Source: an uncultured Oscillospiraceae bacterium (GTDB lineage Bacteria; Bacillota; Clostridia; Oscillospirales; Ruminococcaceae). Taken from it: DNA of 64,000 nucleotides. Both the position numbers and the translations under genes were made by a program. The first letter of the stretch is position 1. Each line of letters opens with the position of its first letter. The notes under the pieces were generated by a model. It worked only from the letters and a program-made list of their open reading frames with translations, searched no databases and was not told where the DNA came from. Location of the stretch: positions 17,467-81,466 of the forward strand of contig CAKSEO010000006.1 of assembly GCA_934446565.1 (NCBI GenBank). Direction: 5' to 3'. Shown piece after piece: positions 16,953-26,097 of the stretch.

Positions 16953-19166
16953 TTACCTGATGATTATTTCGTCGTTGGGGGAGATGGGCTCGCTTATCCG
17001 CGCGGTTCTGCCGTTTATCGTGACAGTCTCACATTTTGACAGAAGCGCCGTAGGGTCGTCCGCGAATGCCGCGAGGATATCCAGGAATATCGGAGTAACT
17101 CCAGGCTGTACCGGGAATGTCACAGATTCGCCGTTGAACACTATCGGTATCCCGTCGGGAGCCGGAGCTTCCGGAGCTTCGGACACAGCGGGCTCGGAAG
17201 TTTCGGAAGATTCGGCAGATTCAGTCGTTTCGGGCTGGGCGTAGGTTATCACATCGTCTGATGAAAGACGTGTATCCGGGGAAACCTCCGCGCCGTTGAG
17301 CAGTGCGTTTTCTTCCGGCAGGTTTTCCGCAGCGAGGAGCTCGCGGAGAGTCCCGCGCTTGACCTGCGTTATCACTGCACCGTTTTCGATGTCCGCGTCA
17401 GCTGTTGCCGGAATGTCGTTCATCAGCAGGTATTCACCCGCCGGGACGCGCCTGCCGTCCAGAGTGACCTCAACGCAGAACAGCCCGGAAACGTCAAAAT
17501 AGTCGGAAAGCAGCGCTGCAGCGTCCTCTCCGGGTTTTGCCGGGACAACGATCACCTCGTCGCCTTTCCGCACCGGAGAATTGAGGGAGCATCCCTTTCC
17601 GTTGAGGGATATCTCCGCCGGTACGCTGGACGTGCCGCGAAGCGTCACGCGCTCGCCGTTGACGGTGAAACTGAGCGTCCTGCCGGACCTTGCCATGAGC
17701 TGCTCCGGCTTTATCCCACCCAGGCTGCACAGCTCGAATACCGTCAGTCTTCGGGTATCCAGGGCGCGTATCTTCCTGCCGTTGAGCGTGATGGTGGTGA
17801 AGTCGTACTTCACGCCCTCCGACGCGGTCATCGCTATACCAAGGGGAGTTGCGTGCTCTGTTCCAATATGTATCGTTTTCGGAGCGGATATGCCGCGTAT
17901 CATCTCGCGGGTACCTACGGCTACTCTGCTGCGGTCAAGTCCCAGCCCGTCCGCGACAAGCTCCGGCAGACCCGGCAGCAGGCTTCCTCCGCCTACCAGG
18001 AACACCGCCTGGGGAGCTGTTCCGTTAGCGCGGATGATCTCGGAGCAGACTGTATTTGCGAGCTCATGAGCCGCTGGGCGGAGCATCCTTGCGATCTCCT
18101 CGCGGGTTATCGTGCGGTGGTTGAAAAGAATGTCGGTGTATTCCGTTTCCGGGTCGGGGCAGGTTTTGATGCGCTCCGCTTCGTTGAAGTCCACAAGGAG
18201 CTGCTTCATGAGGGATTCGGTCATTTCGTCTCCGGCTATCGTTGCCATTCCGTAGGCTACGATACTGCCGTCTTTAGAGGCGGCGACGTCGGAGGTGCCT
18301 GCGCCGATATCGCACATCGCAATATTGATGAGCCGCAGCTCCTTTGGAACTACTGCATTTATCGCAGCTATAGGCTCCAGGGTCAGCCCGGCGGTCTCGA
18401 GTCCGGCTTCGTCAACGGCGGCGCAAAGGCTCTCCACGACATACGCAGGCAGAAACGCCGCTATGACCTCGGTGACGAGCTCGCTGCCACGGTGTCCCTC
18501 GGGTTTGGAGACTTTGTAGCCGTCAAGCTCCAGTGAGATAACGCTGTGGCCAACGCAGTAGAATGAGTTCCCGCCGCTGCCGGTGAATTCCTCCTCTGCG
18601 GAGCGTACCGCCTCCAGCTCGGCTGCGCGGATATCCTCCGCCGATATCGACTTTAGCTCCGAAACATCGTAGCTGTTCCTGTGGCGGAGCGTTTTGAGCG
18701 CGCGTCCAGCCGCCGCAATACACACGCGCTGTAGTTTTATAGCCTGTCGGCGCTCCAGCGCGGTCTTTACTGACTTCACAACGGCTGCCACTGCGTCGAT
18801 GTCCTCTATCTGACCATCGGTCATGGAGCGGCTCTCGTGAGCCTGGGTCTGCATATCTATCAGCCGATAGGAATCCTTGGTCTTTTCCGCCAGCACGCCA
18901 ACAACGGTGCGTGTTCCTATATCCAGCGCAAAGATCACGTCTCCCTGCTGCTTCTTAGTGCGACGGGGAGCAGGCTTCTTCTCTGCTGAGGATTTGTCGG
19001 TCTTAGCTGATTTTGCTGATTTTGTTGATTTGCCGGATTTTGCCGCTGCGGACTTTGAAGCTTTCGGGTTTTTATCCGCTTTTTTGACAGCTGTTTCCGA
19101 GCTGACCGAGCTAACTGAGTTTACTGAGCTGACCTGGCTGACGCCGGAGTTTTTTTCTTCCATCAT
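16953..19166 (-). CDS. FtsA-like actin-family ATPase with Lys/Ser-rich N-terminus
   Basis: 737 residues. Residues ~1-73 are low-complexity (repeated Ser-Val-Ser, then Lys/Ala/Ser such as KSTKSAKSAKTDKS), probably disordered and basic. Residues ~75-430 are an FtsA/PilM-type actin fold: phosphate 1 ALDIGTRTVVG, connecting DIGAGTSDVA, adenosine VGGGSLLPGL. The last ~280 residues hold small beta domains that repeat a 'NGE.VTLR' pattern (LSFTVNGERVTLRG; IPIVFNGESVTFPV; CETVTINGRTARI), separated by an acidic Ser/Glu/Pro linker. Clostridia often keep such an FtsA-related protein apart from ftsZ; the role is not established. It sits 15 bp behind trkA and 12 bp ahead of the GH26 gene. Confidence 0.8.
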   Translation of the reverse strand: MMEEKNSGVSQVSSVNSVSSVSSETAVKKADKNPKASKSAAAKSGKSTKSAKSAKTDKSSAEKKPAPRRTKKQQGDVIFALDIGTRTVVGVLAEKTKDSYRLIDMQTQAHESRSMTDGQIEDIDAVAAVVKSVKTALERRQAIKLQRVCIAAAGRALKTLRHRNSYDVSELKSISAEDIRAAELEAVRSAEEEFTGSGGNSFYCVGHSVISLELDGYKVSKPEGHRGSELVTEVIAAFLPAYVVESLCAAVDEAGLETAGLTLEPIAAINAVVPKELRLINIAMCDIGAGTSDVAASKDGSIVAYGMATIAGDEMTESLMKQLLVDFNEAERIKTCPDPETEYTDILFNHRTITREEIARMLRPAAHELANTVCSEIIRANGTAPQAVFLVGGGSLLPGLPELVADGLGLDRSRVAVGTREMIRGISAPKTIHIGTEHATPLGIAMTASEGVKYDFTTITLNGRKIRALDTRRLTVFELCSLGGIKPEQLMARSGRTLSFTVNGERVTLRGTSSVPAEISLNGKGCSLNSPVRKGDEVIVVPAKPGEDAAALLSDYFDVSGLFCVEVTLDGRRVPAGEYLLMNDIPATADADIENGAVITQVKRGTLRELLAAENLPEENALLNGAEVSPDTRLSSDDVITYAQPETTESAESSETSEPAVSEAPEAPAPDGIPIVFNGESVTFPVQPGVTPIFLDILAAFADDPTALLSKCETVTINGRTARISEPISPNDEIIIR

Positions 19167-19181
19167 TATGTCCTTGTGAAT

Positions 19182-19844
19182 TTAGTCCTTAACTTTCAGC
19201 GCTTTACGCAGGTCGCGCACGCCGTGTCTCAGCGTCACGACCAGCAGCACGTCGCCGCCGTGAAGCTTGGTCTGACCGCGCGGGATGAGCGTGTGACCTC
19301 CGCGGCTTATGCAGACCACATTGCAGGTCTGCGGCAGGGAAAGCTCCATCAGGCTCTTTCCGGCAAGCTCGCTGTCCTCCGGGAGGGTTATCTCCTGCAC
19401 GGAAGCCTCGCCGCCGTCCAGCGGTATCAGCTCCCTCATTGCGGAGATATCCACCTCGCGCTCGAGGTGTTCTATGATATTGTCGGTGGATGATACCACG
19501 GTATCCACTCCGAGCCTGCGCAGTGCGGCTACGTTATTGGGGTTGTTGACTTTGGCGATGGTCTTTTTCACGCCGAATATCTTTTTCGCAGTCTGGCAGC
19601 AGACGAGGTTCACTTCGTCCCTGCCGGTCACGGCGCAGATAACGTCAGCATTTTCAGCGCCTGCTTCACGCAGCACGTCCTGAGAAGTGCCGTCGCCTGT
19701 GCAGATGGAGATGTCGAGCTGATTCGCGATGGCTCGGCAGAGTTCCCTGTCGCGCTCGATTATCGCGGCGTCGTTTCCCTGTGCGCTTAGCGTCTGGGCA
19801 AGGTAGAATCCTACCTTGCCGCCGCCTACGATGATTATTTTCAT
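19182..19844 (-). CDS. trkA: TrkA/KtrA-type potassium channel regulatory subunit
   Basis: 220-residue cytosolic protein with the complete RCK layout: an N-terminal Rossmann NAD/ATP-binding domain (MKIIIVGGGKVGFYLAQ, IERD, TGDGTSQDVLREAG) and a C-terminal RCK_C domain (~140-220). It gates a Trk/Ktr potassium transporter. No membrane subunit is encoded nearby. A second protein of the same family is at 25465-26082. It lies 30 bp behind the NUDIX gene and 15 bp ahead of the ftsA-like gene. Confidence 0.88.
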   Translation of the reverse strand: MKIIIVGGGKVGFYLAQTLSAQGNDAAIIERDRELCRAIANQLDISICTGDGTSQDVLREAGAENADVICAVTGRDEVNLVCCQTAKKIFGVKKTIAKVNNPNNVAALRRLGVDTVVSSTDNIIEHLEREVDISAMRELIPLDGGEASVQEITLPEDSELAGKSLMELSLPQTCNVVCISRGGHTLIPRGQTKLHGGDVLLVVTLRHGVRDLRKALKVKD

Positions 19845-19874
19845 GATTGCTCCTTATGCGGCTCGTTTGCGGTG

Positions 19875-20423
19875 TTATGCCATTCTGGGCGCACCAGCCC
19901 TTGCGCTGCGGCGTATCTCGTCGATACACCTGCGGATATCGTCGCAGCGTATCTCGAGCCAGCGTGCGACTGTGCGGGTGGTCTGACCGTTATCCGCCAT
20001 GTCGCACAGCCGGTCGTACGTCACCCACTTGGCTGCGCAGACCTCGGTGGATTGCAGCACCAGCCGGTCGAGCGGGACGTCCTTGTGAACGATGTAGAAA
20101 TCCCGCAGCATGCTGTCGGTGGTCATTGTCCATTCCAGGTCTATTTCCGAAGTGAACGCGCGTATTCCGGTTTCCTCAAAGAGCTCCCGGACGGCTGCCT
20201 CGCGGCTGGTCTCGCCGCTGATGGCGCAGCCTCCGCTGCACTCCCACCTGCCGCCGCTGGTCTTTTGCGGCACGCGCTGGGTGAGAAGTATCTCGCCGCG
20301 GCTGTTCACCGACATTATCTGTACCACGATGTGGTATTCTCCGTGGGGGATAGGGGCTCCGCGCTGTATCTTCCTCCCGAGCTTTCGGCGGTCCGCCGTG
20401 TACAGGTCGAAGTATTCCGTCAT
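19875..20423 (-). CDS. NUDIX hydrolase
   Basis: 182 residues. The Nudix box is intact (GCAISGE, then [14 protein letters not shown]), binding the metals that cleave a nucleoside diphosphate linked to another group. The N-terminal [19 protein letters not shown] resembles isopentenyl-diphosphate isomerase-like or YfcD-type Nudix proteins that act on small diphosphates, but the substrate cannot be assigned. Its ATG overlaps the stop of the phosphorylase gene by 4 bp, showing translational coupling. Confidence 0.85.
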   Translation of the reverse strand: MTEYFDLYTADRRKLGRKIQRGAPIPHGEYHIVVQIMSVNSRGEILLTQRVPQKTSGGRWECSGGCAISGETSREAAVRELFEETGIRAFTSEIDLEWTMTTDSMLRDFYIVHKDVPLDRLVLQSTEVCAAKWVTYDRLCDMADNGQTTRTVARWLEIRCDDIRRCIDEIRRSARAGAPRMA

Positions 20424-21607
20424 ATATTGTGCTCTCCGGAGAGGTTCTTGGAGATGAGCTCGCAGCGCTGTTTTACGCAGTCAGCAGAGCGCAGTGGGTC
20501 AGACGGCGTATTGAAAGTGTAGTCCATGAGCTGCTCGATAGTGGTGGAGGCAACGTGCAGCCTTGTATCGGAGGAAGCGTAGTAGATATAAACGCTGCCA
20601 TCCTCGCGGACGATGGCGCCATTAGTGAACGCAACGTTGGAAACGTCGCCGACGCGCTCCATTCCCTGGGGAGCGATGAACAGTCCGGAGGGGCTTGCGA
20701 TGAGCTTGGACGGGTCGTTGAGGTCAGTTGCGAAAACGTAGATAACGTAGCGCAGACCAGCGGCGGTGTTTCTTACGCCGTGGGCGATGTGTATCCAGCC
20801 CTTGGGAGTCTTTATGGGAACAGCGCCGGCGCCGTTCTTTACCTCGGTGATGGTGTGGTAAACTCTCGGGGAGATAACTACCTCGTCAGTGCAGAGAACC
20901 GGATTCGTGATGTCCTTGCAGAGCGCAAAGCAAACGCCTCCGCCGGAGCCGGTGGAAATGAAGTCGTCCTGCGGGCGGGTGTAGAATGCGTACATTCCGT
21001 TGACAAATTCAGGGTGGAGAACTACGTTTCTCTGCTGCGGGGACTTGGAGATGAGGTTAGGCAGGCGCTCCCAGGTGACGAGGTCCTTTGTGCGGACGAT
21101 ACCAGCCTGCGCGGTGGCAGCGGAGAGGTCGGGGTTATCCTTATCCTTGCTCTCGGAGCAGAACACGCCGTATATCCAGCCGTCCTCATGCTGGGTCAGG
21201 CGCATGTCGTAAACGTTGGTTTCCTCGGGGCAGGTATCCGGGAGGATAACGGGGTAGTCGCGGAAGCGGAATCCCTCGGTGGGCTTGTCGCTCTCTGCAA
21301 CGGCGAAGAACGACTTGCGGTCAGCGCCCTCTACGCGTGCTACCAGGCAGTACTTTCCGTTGAGGTATACCGCGCCGGAGTTCATTACGGCGTTGACGCC
21401 CAGGCGCTCCATGAGGTTGGGGTTATCTTTGTAGGAAAGGTCGTAGCGCCAGATTATCGGAGCATGCGCCGCTGTGAGCACAGGATTCTGATAGCGGGTA
21501 TAGATACCGTTGTAGAAATCAGAAGCGGGGTTGGGACGGCTTAGAAGTTCTTCCTGCTCTCTTACGAGCTTGGAAAGCCTTGCGTCGAACTGTTCTTTTG
21601 TCAACAT
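20420..21607 (-). CDS. mgp: 4-O-beta-D-mannosyl-D-glucose phosphorylase (GH130)
   Basis: 395 residues, the size of GH130 subfamily 1 enzymes. It phosphorolyses beta-1,4-mannosyl-glucose to mannose 1-phosphate and glucose in the cytosol, the last step of the mannobiose epimerase route for beta-mannan. Recognisable stretches: [56 protein letters not shown]. The family acid/base and phosphate-site residues lie in these motifs. First gene of a five-gene operon with its own promoter, divergent from the SecA paralogue. The epimerase and mannoside transporter are not in the window. Confidence 0.88.
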   Translation of the reverse strand: MLTKEQFDARLSKLVREQEELLSRPNPASDFYNGIYTRYQNPVLTAAHAPIIWRYDLSYKDNPNLMERLGVNAVMNSGAVYLNGKYCLVARVEGADRKSFFAVAESDKPTEGFRFRDYPVILPDTCPEETNVYDMRLTQHEDGWIYGVFCSESKDKDNPDLSAATAQAGIVRTKDLVTWERLPNLISKSPQQRNVVLHPEFVNGMYAFYTRPQDDFISTGSGGGVCFALCKDITNPVLCTDEVVISPRVYHTITEVKNGAGAVPIKTPKGWIHIAHGVRNTAAGLRYVIYVFATDLNDPSKLIASPSGLFIAPQGMERVGDVSNVAFTNGAIVREDGSVYIYYASSDTRLHVASTTIEQLMDYTFNTPSDPLRSADCVKQRCELISKNLSGEHNI

Positions 21608-21669
21608 AAATAATCCTTTCTTCCGGGGTATTTTTTATTTCCCGGCGAGCAAAATCAATATACACATTC

Positions 21670-21698
21670 ATTATATCATACTTTGAGCGATTTTTCAA
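21670..21698 (-). promoter_or_regulatory. Promoter of the mgp operon
   Basis: Minus-strand TTGAAA (21693-21698) and TATAAT (21670-21675), 17-bp spacer. It ends two bases from the -35 box of the divergent promoter. Confidence 0.8.
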
Positions 21699-21700
21699 GG

Positions 21701-21729
21701 TTGACAGGGAGAAAAAATAGATATATAAT
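21701..21729 (+). promoter_or_regulatory. Promoter of the secA-like gene
   Basis: TTGACA (21701-21706) and TATAAT (21724-21729), 17-bp spacer, 36 bp ahead of the TTG start. Back to back with the mgp promoter. Confidence 0.85.
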
Positions 21730-21764
21730 AAAGATACATTTCAAAAAGTAAAGGAGCACTCCCT

Positions 21765-24062
21765 TTGGATAATAAGCTTATAGACCAAATAATCTCTCTT
21801 GCGGAGAACGGCGGGGCGCGCGGCAACGACATCACCGCGATATACTCCCGGGTGTACTGCGCAGTGAAGAAAGCGCTGGACATCACCCCCTATGCGGAGC
21901 AGATAGGCGCGGCGCTGGCGCTCACCGGGCACAATATGGTACAGATGCAGACCGGCGAGGGCAAGACGCTTTCCGCAGTTTTCGCGGCGTGCTATGAAGC
22001 GTTGACCGGCGGTCAGGTTATGGTGCTGACCTTCAACGACTACCTCGCGCGCCGCGACTACGAATGGATGAAACCCGTCTATGACAGCATGGGCGTTAGC
22101 CTGGGCTGTATCACCGCTGATACTCCCCGGACGGACCGCCGGCGTATCTACTCGAAGCAGGTGGTATATCTCACCGCAAAGGAAGCCGGCTTCGACTACC
22201 TGCGGGATTTCGTATGCTTTGAGCCGTGCGAGATGGTATTCCCGCAGAAGCTGAACTTTGCGATAGTTGACGAAGCAGACAGCATCATGATAGACGAAGC
22301 GCGTATCCCGCTTGTTATTGCGGGCGACGTTGCCGCCGAGGACGACGGAAGCACCGCCGAAGTATACGAAAAGGTCGCGGGATTCACCGACGACGACTAC
22401 GGTATCGACGAGGACAGCCGCAACGTCTATCTCACCGACGCGGGCGCCGACAAGGCGGAATCCGTATTCTCCTGCGACATCTACGCCGCTGAAAATACCG
22501 GGCTGCTCGCGAAGATATGCGCCTGCCTGAAAGCGCGGGTAATGCTCGAGGAGGACAAGGACTACATCCTGCGGGACGGCGCTGTGATACTCGTTGATGA
22601 ATTCACCGGCAGAGCCGCTCCGGGGCGCGTATTCCCCGGCGACCTCCAGGCGGCGGTGGAGGCAAAGCACGGGCTGAAGCTCACCTCGCGCGGGCGTATC
22701 ATGGGAAATATCGCGCTGCAGTACTTCCTGCGGCTTTTCCCGAAGCTTGCCGGAATGACCGGCACGGCTATACAGTCCAAAGAGGAATTCGACACGATAT
22801 ACGGGCTTCCCACCGAGGTCATTCCGACCAGGCTCCCGTGCAGGCGTATCGACCACCCGCTGGAAATGTACTTCGACCAGACGGAAAAGCGCAGGGCAGT
22901 CATCGCAGCTGTCCGGGAGGCTCACGAAATATCCCGCCCTGTCCTGGTCGGAACTGAAAGCATAGGCGAATCCGAGGAGCTTGCGGAGGAGCTTCGCAGG
23001 CTGGGGATAGAATGCGCTGTACTCAACGCCAAGAACGACGAGGCAGAGGCTGATATTATCTCCCGCGCCGGAGAGCCGGGAGCAGTCACCATCTCCACCA
23101 ATATGGCGGGGCGCGGCGTAGATATCAAGCTGGGCGGTTCTGACTGCCACGCGAAAGTGGAGGTCGAAAAGGCGGGCGGACTGCTCGTCCTCGCAACGGC
23201 AATGCGGGAATCCTCGAGAATAACTCAGCAGCTACGGGGACGCGCCGGACGTCAGGGCGATGTCGGCGAGAGCCGGTTCTTCACCGCGCTCGACGACGAG
23301 ATAATGACCCGCAACGACCTGCGCTCGCTGGTTTCCGGGCGGCATTACCCCACCGAAAGGGTGAGCGGCGCGATCGGGGATAAGGCGCTGTTAAAGGAAG
23401 CGGAGCGCATTCAGCGCATTTCCGAGGGAAACACGTTCGATGAACGCGTGAAACTCATGAAATACACGCTGATAGGCGAAAAGCACCGCGCAATGACCTT
23501 TGAAAAGCGCACCGCGCTGCTTGACGGAAGCTATTCCAGCGACCTCTGGCAGAAGCACGCTCCCGACCTCTGGGATAAGGCAGTGGAGAAATTCAGCGAT
23601 GAGGGAACTGAGGCGCTCCAGCAAAAGCAGAACATCGTCCTTGCTGCTCTGCTGAACGAATTCTGGTGCGACTACCTCGACTACACCGCCTACCTCCGGG
23701 AGGGTATACACCTCACTCAGATAGCCGGACGTAATCCGGCGGAGGAGTACAACATCGCCTGCGAGGAATATTACCAGGGCGCGGCTGAGAGCCTTCCCGA
23801 CCGTATGGCGGAAAAGCTGGAAGCGCTGCTGGAATGCGATATCCTGGAGGATTATCAGCCGCTGATGCCCAGCCGCACCTACACCTACCTGCTCAACGAC
23901 TCCGGCGAGGAATTCAAGCGCAAGCCGCTGTTGCTCAGCGTTTTCACCGACAACGAGGAAATTGCCGACGGAAAGCCTAAATCAAAGCCGGAGCCGCCCG
24001 CCGATAACCAGGAAAAGCCGCAGAAGAAAGGTTTCTTCTCAAAGCTTTTCGGAAAGAAGTAA
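21765..24062 (+). CDS. SecA paralogue (SecA2-like preprotein translocase ATPase)
   Basis: 765 residues from a TTG start (GGAG 8 nt upstream), shorter than a housekeeping SecA. The motor is intact: Walker A MQTGEGKT, DEAD-type IVDEADSIMIDEARIPL, preprotein cross-linking region, and RGRAGRQGD. It lacks the C-terminal CxC...CH zinc domain; instead it ends in an acidic/proline linker and the basic amphipathic tail KKGFFSKLFGKK. I infer a second SecA handling a subset of exported proteins. No secY2 or accessory Sec gene is nearby. mnmE starts 10 bp downstream, so the two are co-transcribed. Confidence 0.85.
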   Translation: MDNKLIDQIISLAENGGARGNDITAIYSRVYCAVKKALDITPYAEQIGAALALTGHNMVQMQTGEGKTLSAVFAACYEALTGGQVMVLTFNDYLARRDYEWMKPVYDSMGVSLGCITADTPRTDRRRIYSKQVVYLTAKEAGFDYLRDFVCFEPCEMVFPQKLNFAIVDEADSIMIDEARIPLVIAGDVAAEDDGSTAEVYEKVAGFTDDDYGIDEDSRNVYLTDAGADKAESVFSCDIYAAENTGLLAKICACLKARVMLEEDKDYILRDGAVILVDEFTGRAAPGRVFPGDLQAAVEAKHGLKLTSRGRIMGNIALQYFLRLFPKLAGMTGTAIQSKEEFDTIYGLPTEVIPTRLPCRRIDHPLEMYFDQTEKRRAVIAAVREAHEISRPVLVGTESIGESEELAEELRRLGIECAVLNAKNDEAEADIISRAGEPGAVTISTNMAGRGVDIKLGGSDCHAKVEVEKAGGLLVLATAMRESSRITQQLRGRAGRQGDVGESRFFTALDDEIMTRNDLRSLVSGRHYPTERVSGAIGDKALLKEAERIQRISEGNTFDERVKLMKYTLIGEKHRAMTFEKRTALLDGSYSSDLWQKHAPDLWDKAVEKFSDEGTEALQQKQNIVLAALLNEFWCDYLDYTAYLREGIHLTQIAGRNPAEEYNIACEEYYQGAAESLPDRMAEKLEALLECDILEDYQPLMPSRTYTYLLNDSGEEFKRKPLLLSVFTDNEEIADGKPKSKPEPPADNQEKPQKKGFFSKLFGKK

Positions 24063-24072
24063 CAAATAGAGA

Positions 24073-25446
24073 ATGTCAACAATTTGTGCAATAGCTACCC
24101 CGCCCGCAGCGGGAGGGATTTCAGTGATACGAATATCAGGAGAGAATGCCGCAGATATAGCCGCAAAGGTATTCAAGCCGGTTTCCGGCAGGGAAGTCCG
24201 GGAAATGCAGGGCTACCGCGCGGCATACGGTCGCATTTTCGACGGGGAGGAGCAGCTCGATGACGGAGTGATGCTGATGTACCGCGCTCCCCACAGCTAC
24301 ACCGGAGAGGATACCGCCGAGATATCCTGCCACGGCGGGATTTACGTCACCCGCCGGGTGCTTTCCGCATGCGTAAAGGCGGGAGCGCAGCCGGCAGCGC
24401 CCGGCGAATTCACCAAGCGCGCCCTGCTCAACGGAAAGTTGTCGCTTACCCAGGCGGAGGCGGTAGCTGATATAATCAGCGCCCAGGGAGACCAGTTCCT
24501 TAGCTGCGCCAATGGTCAGCGCGATGGAGCGCTCTACCGCCGCATGGAGAAGTGCGCCGACAGCATTATGGAGGTCTCCAGCCAGATCTCCGCGTGGATA
24601 GACTACCCGGACGATGATACACCGGTAGTGACGCAGGATTGGCTGTGCGAAAAGCTGTCCGCCGTACGGGATATGTTTGCGGAGCTGCTTTCCGGCTACG
24701 ACACCGGGCGAATGCTCCGGGAGGGTATCTCCTGCGCGATAGTCGGCAAGCCCAACGCCGGGAAATCCACGCTGATGAACAGCCTTGCGGGTCAGCAGCG
24801 CAGTATCGTTTCCGACATCGCGGGAACTACCCGTGATATCGTGGAGGAAACGATATCCCTCGGTGATATCGTCCTGCGCGTGGCGGACTGCGCAGGAATC
24901 CGCGAAACTGACGATGTAGTCGAGAAAATAGGCGTAGATATCATGCTTAAAAAGCTCGGAAACGCTGATATAGTCATTGCGGTGTTCGACGGCTCGCGGG
25001 AGCTTTCCGACGAGGACAGGCGGCTGCTTGGTCTGCTCGACCCCGCCAGGACTGTTGCCATCGTGAATAAATCCGACCTGCCGCAGCAGCTGGATATCAC
25101 GGAGATAACCGAGAAGCTCGGCGTACCGGTGGTGATATCCGCGAAGTCCGGCGAGGATTCCGCAGAGCCTGCGAAGCTGCTAGAAAAGGCGGTCAGCGAA
25201 AAGCTGGACCTCGGCAGGCTCGACCCGGACGCGGGATTCCTCGCAAACGAGCGCCAGCGCGACTGCGTTATCCGCGCCGACCGGGCGATACGCTCCGCAC
25301 TTGAGGCGGCGCAGCTCGGGGTCACTCCGGACGCAGTGGGCGTTATGCTGGAGGAAGCCCTGGACGCCGTTTACGAGCTTTCCGGAAAACGCGCCGGGGA
25401 TGAAGTGATAGACGAAGTGTTCAGGCGGTTCTGCGTTGGAAAGTGA
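24073..25446 (+). CDS. mnmE: tRNA modification GTPase MnmE
   Basis: 457 residues. With MnmG it installs the 5-carboxymethylaminomethyl group on U34 of several tRNAs. N-terminal formyl-folate domain (MSTICAIATPPAAGGISVIRISG), helical domain, and an inserted GTPase: GKPNAGKST (G1), DIAGTTRD (G2), DCAGIRETDD (G3), NKSD (G4). The terminal FCVGK carries the conserved catalytic Cys of the C(I/L/V)GK motif. Gene order secA2-mnmE-trkA-HAD is compact. Confidence 0.97.
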   Translation: MSTICAIATPPAAGGISVIRISGENAADIAAKVFKPVSGREVREMQGYRAAYGRIFDGEEQLDDGVMLMYRAPHSYTGEDTAEISCHGGIYVTRRVLSACVKAGAQPAAPGEFTKRALLNGKLSLTQAEAVADIISAQGDQFLSCANGQRDGALYRRMEKCADSIMEVSSQISAWIDYPDDDTPVVTQDWLCEKLSAVRDMFAELLSGYDTGRMLREGISCAIVGKPNAGKSTLMNSLAGQQRSIVSDIAGTTRDIVEETISLGDIVLRVADCAGIRETDDVVEKIGVDIMLKKLGNADIVIAVFDGSRELSDEDRRLLGLLDPARTVAIVNKSDLPQQLDITEITEKLGVPVVISAKSGEDSAEPAKLLEKAVSEKLDLGRLDPDAGFLANERQRDCVIRADRAIRSALEAAQLGVTPDAVGVMLEEALDAVYELSGKRAGDEVIDEVFRRFCVGK

Positions 25447-25464
25447 CCGCCGGAGGGAGTTAAC

Positions 25465-26082
25465 ATGAATATACTGATAATCGGCTGCGGCCGCGTGGGA
25501 AGCGAACTTGCGGAGCTGCTTGACAAGCGCGGGCACGATGTTTCCATCGTTGACCGCCGTCCGGAGAACTTTGACAGGCTGCCCGGGGACTTCTCGGGAT
25601 TCACTACTACTGGGGTTCCTATCGACCAGAACGTACTGAAAAAAGCCGGGATAGAAAGCTGCGACGCGGTATGTGCCGTCACCCAGGACGACGACCTGAA
25701 CATCATGGCGGCGCAGCTTGCACATGAGATATTCGGCATACAGCGCGTGTTTGCGCGTATTTCCGATGTAGACAAGGTGGACGTTTTCAAGGGATTCGGC
25801 ATACACACCGTCTGCCCGACGCGACTTACCGTGCAATCCGCATGCGCGGCGATAGAGGACGTCAGCAGCGAAACCGAGGTGTTCCTTGAACGCAATCCAG
25901 TGCGTTTTACTACGATGAACACCCCGCCGGAGTACGTCGGGAGCCTTCCCGGCGACATCGAGCTGGAGCCGGACGAATCCCTGTTTGCGATAATACGCCC
26001 GAACGGGTCGTTCCTGCTGTACACCGGGCAGGTGATAACCCTTGGCGCGGACGACAAGCTGATATTTGCGAAAAAAGTCTGA
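25465..26082 (+). CDS. TrkA-family NAD-binding protein
   Basis: 205 residues. The N-terminal RCK/TrkA-N Rossmann domain is clear (MNILIIGCGRVGSELAELLDKRGHD; VDRRPENFDRL; GVPIDQNVLKKAGI). The C-terminal ~70 residues are a reduced RCK_C domain (SLPGDIELEPDESLFAIIRPNG). It is the second such protein here (see 19182-19844); Clostridia frequently keep two that act together on one Trk/Ktr channel. Starts 18 bp after mnmE; the HAD gene follows after 15 bp. Confidence 0.82.
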   Translation: MNILIIGCGRVGSELAELLDKRGHDVSIVDRRPENFDRLPGDFSGFTTTGVPIDQNVLKKAGIESCDAVCAVTQDDDLNIMAAQLAHEIFGIQRVFARISDVDKVDVFKGFGIHTVCPTRLTVQSACAAIEDVSSETEVFLERNPVRFTTMNTPPEYVGSLPGDIELEPDESLFAIIRPNGSFLLYTGQVITLGADDKLIFAKKV

Positions 26083-26097
26083 TAAATGAGGCACGAT

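Noticed and set aside
20429..21544. 371-residue plus-strand ORF opposite the GH130 gene
   Set aside because: A shadow frame created by strong codon bias of the real minus-strand gene; no family resemblance and no ribosome site. The same applies to long antisense frames over groEL, pckG, metY, the PBP and the dockerin gene.
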